A stretch of 64,000 nt of DNA, from NCBI GenBank assembly GCA_033239125.1, contig BSWB01000003.1:107714320-107778319 (forward strand). The letters run 5' to 3'. The position numbers and the translations under genes are program-made. Positions 33,101 to 43,479 of the stretch are shown here, in pieces; position 1 is the first letter of the stretch; each line of letters begins with the position of its first letter. Under the pieces are notes generated by a model. It was not told where the DNA came from. It did not search any database and saw only the letters and a program-made list of their open reading frames with translations. The stretch comes from Fagopyrum homotropicum. Taxonomy: Eukaryota > Streptophyta > Magnoliopsida > Caryophyllales > Polygonaceae.

Positions 33101-34687
33101 GATTCTGAATTATCTAAGTTAATGCATGTCCTGAGAAAGCATCGAAAAGCCATAGGTTACACCACAGATGATCTTATTGGCATTAAACCTTCTTTCTGCA
33201 TGCATAAAATTCTAATGGAGGATAATCATAAGACTTCACGGGAACCTCAAAGACGGTTAAATCCGATCATGAAAGAGGTTGTGAAGAAGGAAGTTCTTAA
33301 GTTGTTGGATGCAGGTATTATTTATCCTATCTCGGACAGCAAGTGGGTTAGCCCGGTGCATGTCGTTCCGAAGAAAGGAGGGATGACCGTTGTGACAAAT
33401 AAGAACAACGAGTTGATCCCAACAAGGACCGTTACGGGCTGGAGAGTTTGCATCGACTATAGGAAGCTGAACACGGCGACTCGGAAGGATCATTTTCCGC
33501 TCCCCTTCATCGATCAAATGCTCGAACGGCTAGCCCAGCATTCACACTTCTGCTACTTGGACGGCTATAGTGGATTCTTCCAGATTCCTATCCACCCGGA
33601 TGATCAGGAGAAGACCACTTTCACTTGTCCTTGGGGGACGTTTGCCTATCGGAGGATGCCATTCGGATTGTGCAATGCACCCGCTACCTTCCAGCGATGC
33701 ATGATGGCTATCTTTTCCGAGTATATAGAGGAGATCATGGAGGTATTCATGGATGATTTTTCTGTATACGGTTCCTCTTTTGATGATTGCCTATCTAACC
33801 TTTCTCTAGTGCTTAAAAGATGTGAAGACACTAACCTTGTTTTGAATTGGGAGAAGTGTCATTTTATGGTTAATGAAGGCATTGTGCTAGGACACCTCGT
33901 TTCCAATCGAGGTATTGAGGTCGATCGAGCTAAGATCGAGACTATTGAGAAACTCCCTCCTCCTTGTTCTGTTAAAGGTGTGAGGAGTTTTCTCGGGCAT
34001 GCAGGTTTTTAGAGGAGATTCATCAAGGACTTCTCTAAGATTTCTAAACCTCTAACTAACCTGTTGAATAAAGATGTTGTTTTTGAGTTTTCGCAGGAGT
34101 GTCTTGATGCTTTTCACAGGCTTAAGGAAGCGTTGATCTCCGCTCCTATTATCTAGCCTCCTGATTGGACCTTGCCCTTCGAGATCATGTGTGACGCTAG
34201 TGATGTAGCCGTAGGAGCGGTGCTTGGGCAGAAGAAAGATGGACGGACCACCGCCATTTATTACGCTAGCAAGACGCTAGATGAAGCACAACGCAACTAC
34301 GCTATCACCGAGAAGGAGTTATTGGCGGTTGTATATGCTTTCGAGAAGTTTCGTTCCTATCTAGTAGGAGCGAAAGTCATTGTCTACACCGACCATGCAG
34401 CCATTCGTTACTTATTGGCTAAGAAAGATGCAAAGCCGCGCCTTATTCGATGGATTCTCTTGCTTCAAGAGTTTGACCTAGAGATCCGCGATAAGAAGGG
34501 ATCCGAGAATTCAGTTGCGGACCACCTCAGCCGGCTACCGGAATCCTCCCGCGAGACGGATAGCCCACCCATAGACGATTCATTCCCCGACGAGCACTTA
34601 CACGTCTTGGAGCGTTTGATGGATCTACTTACTTCACCCCACAATGGAGGTGAAGTATGGGGTGAGGGAACCTCCTACCTCGTTTGA
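30194..34687 (+). pseudogene. Athila-2 gag-protease-RT-RNase H polyprotein (two stops, no integrase)
   Basis: One phase for 1498 codons. Start at ATG 30194 (MRRTRTGKEIVPYDP), preferred over upstream non-ATG starts because all three Athila copies share it. Gag: coiled coil (residues about 20-85), Pro/Arg linker, gag domain (PFYFSLKDRALTWYQSLPP to CPHHGIPKIELL), then an Asn-rich tract instead of a zinc knuckle. Protease: CDLGASVSIIP near 32243 and a block LRRPFLAT, where the other copies have LGRPFLAT. RT: GIIYPISDSKWVSPVHVV, VCIDYRKLN, YLDGYSGFFQIPIHP, catalytic FMDDFSVYG near 33750. Stops at 34010-34012 and 34154-34156 separate RT from RNase H ([46 protein letters not shown]). The frame ends EGTSYLV; integrase is deleted. 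Confidence 0.92.
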
Positions 34688-35475
34688 GACGCATCATGGT
34701 CCAGCTAGCGACCTTAAATCAAGCGCTTCTTGGGAGGCAACCCAAGGTATTGCTCTTCTTTCCCGTTTTCTAGTCTAGTTTAGATAGTTTTTGTTTTTGC
34801 TTTGCTTTGCTTTGTTTTTGGCATTCTGGACAGACAACAGGAAGGAGCACATCTGGAAGGACAGAAGTTCGAGATTCTGAGAAGACAGAAGCACCTTGGT
34901 CACTGTCAGAGCACTTCGACCGAGTTGATTCTTGAAGCAACCGAGGCGACTAGGGTTTCTGCAGAACCACCTCGGTCCATACCACCTCGGGCCAGTCGAG
35001 ACCATCTCGACCGAGGTGACAGCAGATCCAGGAACGGTATAAATAGGGAAAAATTTTACTTTTCACTTTTTATTTACCCTCCTCGACCGCGGCGACAGAT
35101 CCACCTCGCCTCCTTCGTTTCTCGCTCGTTTTCGAAGATTTCTGCTTCCAAACCGCGTTTAAAGAGTAGAGGATCCGATTGCAACTGCAGATCTGCAAGG
35201 AATTTGAGCGTTTCGACCGAAACGAGGTAAAAACGTTCGAAAACCCTAACTCGCTCGTTTTCTGCAAATTGGGCTTTGGTTGCCCTTGATTCTGTTGAGG
35301 AAACCTTTAAGTACCCCTTAGGAAGCATCAGTAGTGATTTTTGGGGGAAAAGAACTGAAAATCAGAGAGTTGAAATCGCACTGCCTTCGCCTCGGTCCAG
35401 TCGTTCTGCACCTCGGTCGAGGCGATTCTTGGTATTTGTCAGTCGACCGAGGTAGTCTGATAGTGTGTTTTGAAG
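34688..35475 (+). other. Athila-2 spacer before the env-like gene
   Basis: No gene. Colinear with 14343-15177 of Athila-1. Holds many motif copies: CTTCGACCGAGTTG, ACCTCGGTCC, ATCTCGACCGAGGTG between about 34900 and 35022, and CTCGGTCGAGGCG plus GTCGACCGAGGTAG between 35400 and 35455. A tract AAGTATGGGGTGAGGG lies just upstream at 34653-34668, inside the end of the coding frame. Confidence 0.7.
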
Positions 35476-36876
35476 ATGAGTTCAGATCGCCGTTTAGCTC
35501 TTAGAGATAGATCCTCCCCTTCCCCTTCTCCTTCCGCATCCCGTCCCTACCGCCCGGCCATCCACGAGAGATGCCGGGTAGACTATGAGAGGATAGCTGG
35601 CCGTCCAGTCATCGCACCACGATTTCTGGATGTGTCAGCTTTTGACTGCCTAGGGTTAGATGCTGACCTTAGGAGGATGATTGCTATAGTGGGGCTAGAT
35701 CAGTTCACTGAGATCCGAGCCCCAGCCTACTTAGAGCCGACACTCGAGTTTGTTAGCTCCTTCTCCTACCTCCCCACAGAGCGGTATGTGAAGTACCGGT
35801 TGATGAGCCGGAACTTCATAGTTCCTTTAGAGATTTGGAGAGAGATCTTTGGCTTTCCTGACCCCACTGCTGTAGACTTCCCCTCCCGATCCGTAGCTAG
35901 GGAGTTCTGGGGACAGATAGCCCACATTACTACACACGCAGACAGATGGCGCCCTGGAGATTCCAGGGAGAAGGTCATCTTTCACCCAGCCTTCAGACTT
36001 GCCCACAGGATCTTCAGTGAGACACTTCTGGCGCGTACGGAGACGCCCCAGAAGATCAGACAGGGTGAGCTCTTCAGCCTCTATTGCATGGTTACAGGAG
36101 GCTTCCCAGACTTTGGCTTGCTCCTAGCAGAGGATCTGCATAGGATCAAGGCCAAGGCGAAGGGAGATATTTGCTGTGGAGGTCTAGTCACCCACATCGC
36201 TACTTACCACGGGATGGACCTCAGCGTTTGCACGTTGGCGGCGGCTCCGAAGCCGCTGGGATTGCAGGAGATGATCACACGGAGGATTCTAGTTCCCCGT
36301 GGTTTGACCACTCCATACGTCGCCATGCCTTGGGAGCGGACTGCACCTCAGGGCATCCGCTGGTCTGCACAGTTCACAGTCTTTGATCCGCATTTCTGGC
36401 AGACTGCTTGGGATACACTGATAGAGGATCACAGAGAGGCAGCAGCTGCCCCTGCTGCAGCTGCGGAGGAGGCTGAGGATGAGGATGACGACGATGATGA
36501 GACAGTGGATGAGAGAGGAGGTGGCGTCCCGATGGACACAGGTACAGATACAGCTGGGACGAGCGCACCACCTATTATTGATTTAGATGATGAGGAGGAC
36601 ACTGAGCCGGCACCAGCCGCGACATCTCCAGTCAGACCTGCTGCACGCAGGAGGCGTGGAGTGAGGGACAGAGCCGCACACCGACGGATCGATGACCTGA
36701 CGGATCAGGTTATCGACTCATATGCTGCACTTTCGCTGGATATCCGCAAGATGCAGGAGCGGCAGCATCATCAGCACATGATGGCTCAGCTACAGTTTGA
36801 GCGTATCATGGGCCATCCCTATGATCCGACTCAGTTCCCCTACATACCACCACCACCGCCGGATCAGGACTACTGA
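35476..36876 (+). CDS. Athila ORF-1/env-like protein, open
   Basis: 466 codons with no stop, starting at ATG 35476 (MSSDRRLALRDRSS). Layout: Ser/Pro-rich N-terminus (residues 10-30); a conserved globular core of about 270 residues (VDYERIAGRPVIAP, GLDQFTEIRAPAYLEPTLEF, FWGQIAHITTHADRWRPGDS, HRIFSETLLARTETPQK, LGLQEMITRRILVPRG, IRWSAQFTVFDPHFWQ); an Ala/Glu/Asp acidic stretch; an Arg-rich segment (RPAARRRRGVRD) with a likely helix (HRRIDDLTDQVIDSYAALSL); and a proline run near the end. It belongs to the family known as Athila ORF-1, of unproven role. No signal peptide or transmembrane helix is evident, and the acidic plus basic tail looks more nuclear than membrane-bound; that last point is inference. 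The Athila-1 homologue has four stops. Confidence 0.9.
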   Translation: MSSDRRLALRDRSSPSPSPSASRPYRPAIHERCRVDYERIAGRPVIAPRFLDVSAFDCLGLDADLRRMIAIVGLDQFTEIRAPAYLEPTLEFVSSFSYLPTERYVKYRLMSRNFIVPLEIWREIFGFPDPTAVDFPSRSVAREFWGQIAHITTHADRWRPGDSREKVIFHPAFRLAHRIFSETLLARTETPQKIRQGELFSLYCMVTGGFPDFGLLLAEDLHRIKAKAKGDICCGGLVTHIATYHGMDLSVCTLAAAPKPLGLQEMITRRILVPRGLTTPYVAMPWERTAPQGIRWSAQFTVFDPHFWQTAWDTLIEDHREAAAAPAAAAEEAEDEDDDDDETVDERGGGVPMDTGTDTAGTSAPPIIDLDDEEDTEPAPAATSPVRPAARRRRGVRDRAAHRRIDDLTDQVIDSYAALSLDIRKMQERQHHQHMMAQLQFERIMGHPYDPTQFPYIPPPPPDQDY

Positions 36877-38371
36877 GGAGCTGCAGGGTTTCTTTATTAT
36901 ATTTTTTTTTATGCAGTTCGACTCTTATCCGGTGAGTTCTCCTGTTTTAGACTTTTATTATACCCACTAGGACAGTGTGTCTCAAGTATGGGGTGTTTGT
37001 TATTTGACTATGTGGCTACCTTTGATGTATTCGACACTTTTGATGTATTTTATTGACCGGATATTTATATTTATGCTTCACTTCTGCATTTATATGTTTA
37101 TCTGAGATTGCATGCATACTTACAGGTTATTTGATTGAGAAAAACGTCGAAACTGAAAGAAAACTGGTTTTTTTAAAAAAAAAAAAAAAAAATTTTTTGA
37201 CCTCGACCGGGGCAGTTCTGGCCGAACGAGGTGTTTCACCTCGGTTGAACCAAGAACACCTCGACCGAGGTGGGTTAACTGAGAGTTTTCGAAAACGATT
37301 TTTGTACTACTTATCTGGATATGACCTCAGTGAAGATTTTGTTTACCTACTGGTTTTAAATTCTTTATGTGTTTGAAAAGTTTTATAATATGTTTAAGTT
37401 GCTAAATGCTTTGTTTGAAATTATTGGCATGTTTAATACTTTATATTCTATCCAAATTATGTTGGATTTGAAGGTTGACACCGCAGGATAAGTTCTCTCA
37501 CTCTCTTCTTGGAAAGATCAAGGCAATTCACTCTTTTCCTCTTCTTCTTCTTGATCATGCTTAACCCCTCATATACATTTTGCCTCCCTTTACCTATCCG
37601 GGAAATAGGAAGCAAGCAAGTGGTGAAAGCAAGTTAAAGTTGAGAAGTGAGCTGGAAGTGAAAGTCTTAGAAAGCAATTATAGGTTTGGGGAAGTCAATC
37701 ATGAAGATGAGTAACTCGGCACCATTCACATAGCCGGGTGTTTGTGTCTTGCCAAAGTCGGATTGAGCGATATTCCTAACGGGTCATGGTATGTGCATCA
37801 AGGGTTTGATGCATCTCAAGAAATTGATGATTGCAGATTTCCTAGGCTTCGGTTATTGTGCACCTCTATCCATGCATCCCAAAAAGTAAAAAAAAAAAAA
37901 GAGAAAAAGTGTGAAATAAGCAAAGCTTATTGGTGGAAGATGTTGCAAGTCAAAGTGAAAGTGAAGTTCATCCTATTCCCGGATTCTAGCACCACATTAC
38001 CTTACATACATCCCTACCCTACACGTTTCTTAACCTTTTCTTTTGGGAAGCCCTTGAGACCTTGAGCTTGTTGATTGACTTAGCGGTTTAAATCGGATTA
38101 GACATGATTAATTTTGATAATTATGATTTATTATGCATTCTATGATTTTATGCAAAGGTGAACAACTTTCCTATATTTATAAAATGTTTTGATCATGTTG
38201 AGTTCTTAAATTCCAGGAAGTACTCTCTTAGAGTGATCTATGATAGTTGCACACCATAAAATGTTTTTGAAAGACTTTTTCATTGATTTTCTTGACTTAT
38301 AATCCATTCTATCTTGTCTTCTATATAAGGAACTTGCTTGGGGACAAGCAAGGGCTAAGTATGGGGTATTT
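36877..38371 (+). other. Athila-2 3' untranslated region and polypurine tract
   Basis: No gene. AAGTATGGGGTGTTTG at 36984-36999 resembles the terminal tract AAGTATGGGGTATTT at about 38358-38371. Motif cluster at about 37200-37272 with CCTCGACCGAGG. An A-run of about 17 at 37176-37192. Conserved hairpin GCATCAA-GGGT-TTGATGC at 37795-37812. Colinear with Athila-1. Confidence 0.8.
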
Positions 38372-40114
38372 TGATAGCATGAATTATAGTCTATATTTTG
38401 GGGTTTGTTTGGACGTTTTATCTTTCATAATCTGCATGTTTGTATATACATTATGTGATTTTACTACCATTTCATCTACCTTTGCGAGAATCGAGGTCTA
38501 CACCTAGTTTCGTTGTAATTGCAGGTAATATGGTACGTTTTGCATCAAAAAGGAGCAAAAGGAGTCATGAGTCATTTGGAGCTACATCCAGGAAGCACAG
38601 CCATGAATTAAAGATTTACTTTGGACCAGTTTTGAGAGATTTCACATCCAGTTGAGATTCACCTCGATTGACTACAGATTTACCTCGACCGAGGTGATCC
38701 AGAGACGCCGACTCGACCGAGGCGAAAACCTAGGACGCGGCGAGAATATTTTATTCTTAGCTGAGATCTTTTATCTTTGGAAGGTGATCTTATATTTTTT
38801 GGGCTTGGCTTCTAGAAGGAAGGAGATATGCAGAATATATATTTTACCTATATTTATGGGATAATATCTTCTTAAGATTTATTATCTTTAGAGGTTTATT
38901 TTCCTATAAAAAGGGTTGGATTTCCACAATTCCATGATCACGCTATACCGTCGATCAGGGTTTACACACGCAGCAGCCGCAGCCTACTCCAATTTGGGAG
39001 TCTTCGAAGAACCTTTTTGAAGGTTGAAGGAAGATAGAAGTCCATAGCTTTTATAGCTTTTTGAAGGGTTTTGTAAGATTGTCTTCAATTCCCTCAATTG
39101 TTGTCTTGTCTTTTTGGATTGTTATCCAAGGAACGCTTTGTTGTGATATTTGATTCAGTTATTGAAGTCTTTTCATTAAATTCTTCTTTGTTCAAATATT
39201 CACCTTCTTCCCTTACAATTAATACTTTCATAATGATGATGAGTGGCTAATTTCCTTGTGTGATTCTAGGGTGATTGGCTGAAGGTTGTGGGAAAAACAA
39301 TGATAGAATAATCTTAGATTCCAGTAGGATCCTGAAAGTTCGAGTCTTTAACCTTAACCCTAAGCACCTCGTTCAGTCGATGAACATTTCGGCCGAGGTG
39401 GAAACTGGCTGACCGAGGTGACTTATCTGATCCATAACTGAGAGTTAAGTGTTAGAGTTTGCCAAATCCTATTCTTATTATACCTTTCCTGGTTCAAAGC
39501 AAGCTTAGGATGAGACTTACCCGGTAATTCCTTAGTTTGTGTACCAACGATCATAAGTGTAGGTAATAAAGGTTTATCCTTTATTGGGGTTTGAGTGTGC
39601 TTCCATCCCATCTTTGTGAGTTAGCCTGAGACTTACCCGGTAAAGGTTGATTCTATTCCCTTAGATGGTATGTTAGTTTGAGGTTATAGTTCTTTATCTT
39701 AATTCCTTGAGACTTACCCGGTAATAGGAGTTACGGTTTGGGATTAGTGTGTAGTGAGACTTACCCGGTGATCTACTCCACTTTAGAAACACCTTCCCCA
39801 CGCAAAAATCTCAGCTTTGTCCGCTTATCTACAGATCTTGAGTTGGAACCACAACTAGATGCCTTAATCCCTAGAATTGCATGTTTGCTTTATTTGACAT
39901 CTTATTCATCTTTGATTGTGTTAAATCGATCTTGTGGTTAGTATTAACATTAGCACACCGTATTGACTCTGTTTCACCGAGTCCTTGTGATCGACCCCTG
40001 GAATTTTCTTGCTTTTACTACGATTGACCCGTACACTGCGGGTTCGCATCCTTGTTTTAAGCTTAAGTCTAGGGTTATAAATTTAAAGCTTGCACACACC
40101 GTTTGGAGCGAACA
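38372..40114 (+). repeat. Athila-2 3' LTR
   Basis: Nearly identical to the 5' LTR. The differences noticed include G for A at about 38629, A for G in the CTCGGTTG half-site, A for C in GCGAACACC, and one extra C restoring the fourth ACCCGGT copy. TATA box 38904-38915. Confidence 0.95.
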
Positions 40115-40511
40115 AGTACTCCACCAAGAATGAGCCTGATCTTTCAGCAACGTTTGTGCTATGTCAACTCGACATCTCTTTGGGCAATAGATCCCCAGTC
40201 CTCATAGCTTCGTCAACTATCTACACATAGTCGCTTTATGCAGAAACTCCAATGAATACTCGACCGGACTCGGTCGACTGCGCTCTTTGTGCTCCAGACC
40301 TAGAGGTGGTCCCGTTCCCACCCTTGGGAACAACACTCTCAGGAACTTCTTTGACGAACACCTTAGCGATAGGTGGAGCAGCAACTGGGGCTTGGCCCTG
40401 ACCTCTAGCTAGTGGAGGTCTTCCTACGTACCCTCGTCCACGAACGGCACGTGTAAGAGGTGTTTGAGCCCTTCCTCGCCCCATAGTAGATGTAGCTCTA
40501 GTACGCACCAT
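40115..40511 (-). pseudogene. T2 gag, N-terminal part
   Basis: Minus strand. Start ATG at 40511 gives MVRTRATSTMGRGRAQ, followed by an Arg/Gly/Pro-rich stretch and SGRVFIGVSA, where the open frame stops near 40236; homology may go on to 40115, where Athila-2 is inserted. The match to the T4 gag start shows this is the authentic N-terminus. Compared with T4 the central gag looks several hundred bases short. Confidence 0.82.
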
Positions 40512-40536
40512 CTAGTATAAGGATATATATATATAT

Positions 40537-40822
40537 AGAGTATAGATTCTATGAAAACACCCCCTAACGTGAGAACATGAGAACGGATTCGTAATTATTA
40601 TTAGTTTTGTTACGAATGTGCCATATCGTTTAATGTATTATTCGTAGTTATTGTTGGTTGAGTGGATTATTCGTAGTTATTGTTGGATTCCTAATTATTA
40701 TTCGTAGTTATTATTATTTTTGATATCTACTCTAAATCTCAACCCTTATTACTCAAATCCAACGGTGTACGATTGTTCTCATGTTCTCACGTTAGGGGTG
40801 TTCTCATGGGAACCACACCCTA
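40537..40822. mobile_element. MITE-like inverted-repeat element inside a TA microsatellite
   Basis: The ends are inverted copies of each other: AACGTGAGAACATGAGAAC near 40570 and GTTCTCATGTTCTCACGTT near 40776-40794. Extended terminal repeats reach nearly 50 bp with some mismatches and a one-base gap. The interior is AT-rich with repeats of TTATTCGTAGTTATTGTTG. TA tracts flank both sides. No coding capacity. It sits in the leader of T2, between primer site and gag. The DNA-transposon superfamily cannot be told from the ends alone. Confidence 0.72.
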
Positions 40823-41070
40823 TATATATATATATTTATATATATAAGGCCACACTATCAACTACTACAGAAATCCAAAAAAAGCACACAAAGGCGACCA
40901 TAAAAGAAAACTAACTGATGCGATCCGCGTAGGTGGTGGTTATCACCCGTATATCTATCCCAGACCGACAAGTTTAAAACAAAACCCCCTTTTGAAAACG
41001 TATACCCCTTGGGGGTTCTGTTTATTATCTATTCGACCTTTAGAAGATTACGAGTGCCAATGTTGCCAAC

Positions 41071-41088
41071 TTGGCTCTAATACCATAT
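41071..41088 (-). promoter_or_regulatory. T2 primer binding site (initiator tRNA-Met type)
   Basis: Minus strand reads TGGTATTAGAGCC three bases inside the LTR, one change from TGGTATCAGAGCC in T4. The leader from 40823 to 41070 shows no gene. Confidence 0.85.
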
Positions 41089-42262
41089 TGTAACACCCCA
41101 AGTTCTAGGAACTCGAAGCGTTATGGGCTAAGACTTCACAATGGGTCCCATCCCTTAGAGTAGCAGCAACAACATAGGTTCTTACAACAAGGAACAAATA
41201 ATTGAATCCCGTCCTATAATGCACGGGAACCCTGGCTGACCACACCGTTTAGATCACTCAACAGCGCCCCTAACCTGTAGGGCATCTGCAACATCGGTAT
41301 AAACCGTTAGCTAACATTCTAGATATCAGAAAGACAGTAACGGCACAAACACACATAAGGTAATATAAACATATAGCATGCTCGCACTCAACCGGTTATT
41401 ATCTTATTTTAAGTTAATCCCTTTACTAATTAAACTTATTTTAATTGTCACACGAGAATCGTTATGATCTCGCCTCTGTCCCCTTTCACCAACAGGAACA
41501 GGGCGAATGCATCCCTCTGTCAACTATTGGATTGGTCGTAAGAGCACCTCCTAGTTTCCCCATTGTGAACTGGACAAGCGGTCACCACCCGGTTATAATA
41601 CACTTGGGCCAATTAAGGTATCAAAGGTCGATCCTATTCCAGCTATCCATTATAGCAATAAACAACAACACAAACAAGCCACTCAAACCAATATACAAAA
41701 TGCAGCTAAGTATGTCCAACGGACATACCTCACTCGAAGGTATCATAAGGATCAGCGAACAACTCAATTTCCCGAAGGAAAGGAAAGAATGCCTGCTCAA
41801 ACAAGGCATAAGACATCAGGATTGAAACGATTGCTAGAAGTCTATAACTTCTAGTCTCCATGATCTCTAAGAGATCTCCACAAGCTAGGGTCACAAACCC
41901 AAGTGTTACAGACTCACCAGGGTCAACAACATCAACACAAGCCAAGGGAATGAACGAGGGAAACAAGGAATGAAAGTAGCTCACCAAAGATAGGGCTACT
42001 ATAGAAAAAACCGTGGGGGCGGCCAGAAAGTACCACGGGGGCGGCCAGACAGTACCACATGGGCGGCACTCGGGAAGATCCGCGGGGCGGTGCACTGACA
42101 AAGGGTGGCGTTGGAGTTTCTCTTGACAACAAACTCACAGTAAGGGATCCAAAGCTCGATTCCTTGATCCAAACACGTCAACACCCAACCAAGGAAGCCT
42201 GAGAACAACAATGTATCAACAATTGAAATGCGAACAAGAATCAAGACTTCATCTTGATCCTT

Positions 42263-42297
<35 letters not shown>

Positions 42298-42331
42298 AGA
42301 AGAAGAAGAAGAAGAAGAAGAAGAAGAAGAA

Positions 42332-42363
<32 letters not shown>

Positions 42364-42721
42364 AGAAGAAGAATAAGAAGAAGAAGAAGAAGAAAGAACA
42401 GACGGGAGGGAAGAAGGCTGTAGCTTTCGAGGTTGAAGAAGGTCTTTAGGAAACGGGAAAAGGAAGAGAAGGCGGGAATTTATATGAAACGGTGGGAAAA
42501 GATAGAAGGAAGGATGTTTCTAGGGTTACAAGATCAAAGAAAAGCGGACCCATAAGATAGAAGATTGGGTCTTCTATCTGTGGAAAGAAATTAAATGGAA
42601 AAAAGATCTTGCGATTCTGGGGCCCACCGCACCCGAGGCTCGACCCCGCCGTGACCGCAGCTGGCCGCCGGGGCGGCCAATGTCACCACGGGGGCGGTGA
42701 ATGCGAAAACCGGTTGTTACA
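41089..42721 (-). repeat. T2 5' LTR
   Basis: On the plus strand TGTAACACCCCAAGTTC to CCGGTTGTTACA, 1633 bp. Two clusters of GGGGGCGG / CCGCCCC-like motif (about 42010-42090 and 42645-42710). A long GAA tract at 42261-42400. Clearly the partner of 20591-24124, but divergent, so T2 is older than Athila-2. Confidence 0.9.
42261..42400. repeat. (GAA)n microsatellite in T2 5' LTR
   Basis: About 140 bp of nearly pure GAA, followed by more A/G-rich sequence. The 3' LTR has only about eight units in the same place. The lysine-run open frame across it is not a gene. Confidence 0.96.
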
Positions 42722-43479
42722 AAGAGAAGGCGATAACACGATTGGCACCTCAACCTCAGTTGCAATGGGACGTAGCGTGGCTACAATTAGATATTCAGTT
42801 TCCTGATACGGGCAACTATTTGTCCACCCTAGAGGTTCTACCCGATCTGTTGGGCGAGATCCAACAGAAGCAGGAGACTTGTCCGACATTGAGACGGATC
42901 CGAGACAAGATCTCTTGAGGTGAGGCACAACAGTACAACATAGTTGCCGATCGATTGATGATTGCCCCGAGCACATTTGTGTACCTTCAGACCAAGAGCT
43001 AAAGAAGAGGATTTTACAAGAGGCTCACACCACACCTTACTTAGTGCACCTAGGTGCGAGTAAGATGTATCAGGATATGAGACGTTCCTTTTGGCGGGGC
43101 GGGAAGAAGCCCGTCAGGGCTAGATTTGTGGCTTAGTGTGCGATATGTCAGCAAGTCAAGATAGAGCATTGTAGACCCGAAGGGAAATTCTAGCCACTTC
43201 TAGTACCGTAGTGGAAGTGGGTGGACATCTGTATGGACTTTGTTACCGGTTTGAGACCGAGTAGGAGCTTCAACGCTATCTGGGTAGTAGTAGATAGATT
43301 GACGAAGATAACATGTTTTTATCCCTATTAGGGAAACGTGGCCGTTGAGTCGGTTGCCCGAGGATTTCAATAGGCAGATAGTGTGACTCCATGGAGTACC
43401 GAGAACTATTACCTCGGATAGACATGGGAGATTCACCTCACGATTTTAGCAGTAGGTACACACTACCTTGGGTACGAGC
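42722..43479 (+). pseudogene. T1 pre-integrase and integrase N-terminal part
   Basis: Continues T1 after T2. Contains the RNase H-integrase tether (LAPQPQLQWDVAWLQLDIQF, DLLGEIQQKQETCPTLRRIR), the zinc-binding stretch with LGASKMYQDMRRSFW and CAICQQVKIEH (about 43050-43165), and the start of the catalytic core ([33 protein letters not shown], about 43216-43320). Multiple stops and frame changes. Cut at 43479 by T3; reading resumes at 57738. Confidence 0.85.

Larger units (their letters stand above)
28327..40114 (+). mobile_element. Athila-2: young Athila retrotransposon lacking integrase
   Basis: LTRs 28327-30068 and 38372-40114 (1742 and 1743 bp) differ at about seven positions by eye, so it inserted recently. 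Flanks GGTAC (28322-28326) and AGTAC (40115-40119) are a 5-bp duplication with one mismatch. Inside: intact tRNA-Asp primer site, one long gag-PR-RT-RNase H frame with only two stops, no integrase, an open env-like gene, 3' region and polypurine tract. It sits in gag of T2. Element length 11,788 bp. Confidence 0.95.
20591..42721 (-). mobile_element. T2: Tekay/Del-like element interrupted by Athila-2 and solo LTR S1
   Basis: Minus-strand element with 5' LTR 41089-42721 and 3' LTR 20591-24124. Flanks are GAGAG (20586-20590) and AAGAG (42722-42726), a likely 5-bp duplication with one mismatch. Reading from the 5' LTR: primer site, leader with a MITE-like insert, gag N-terminus (40511 down to 40115), Athila-2, gag C-terminus and zinc knuckles, protease, RT, RNase H, integrase, polypurine tract, 3' LTR. 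Coding parts have many stops. It lies between RNase H and integrase of T1. Confidence 0.9.

Noticed and set aside
42261..42449. Lysine-rich open frame
   Set aside because: Translation of the GAA tract in the T2 LTR; no gene features.
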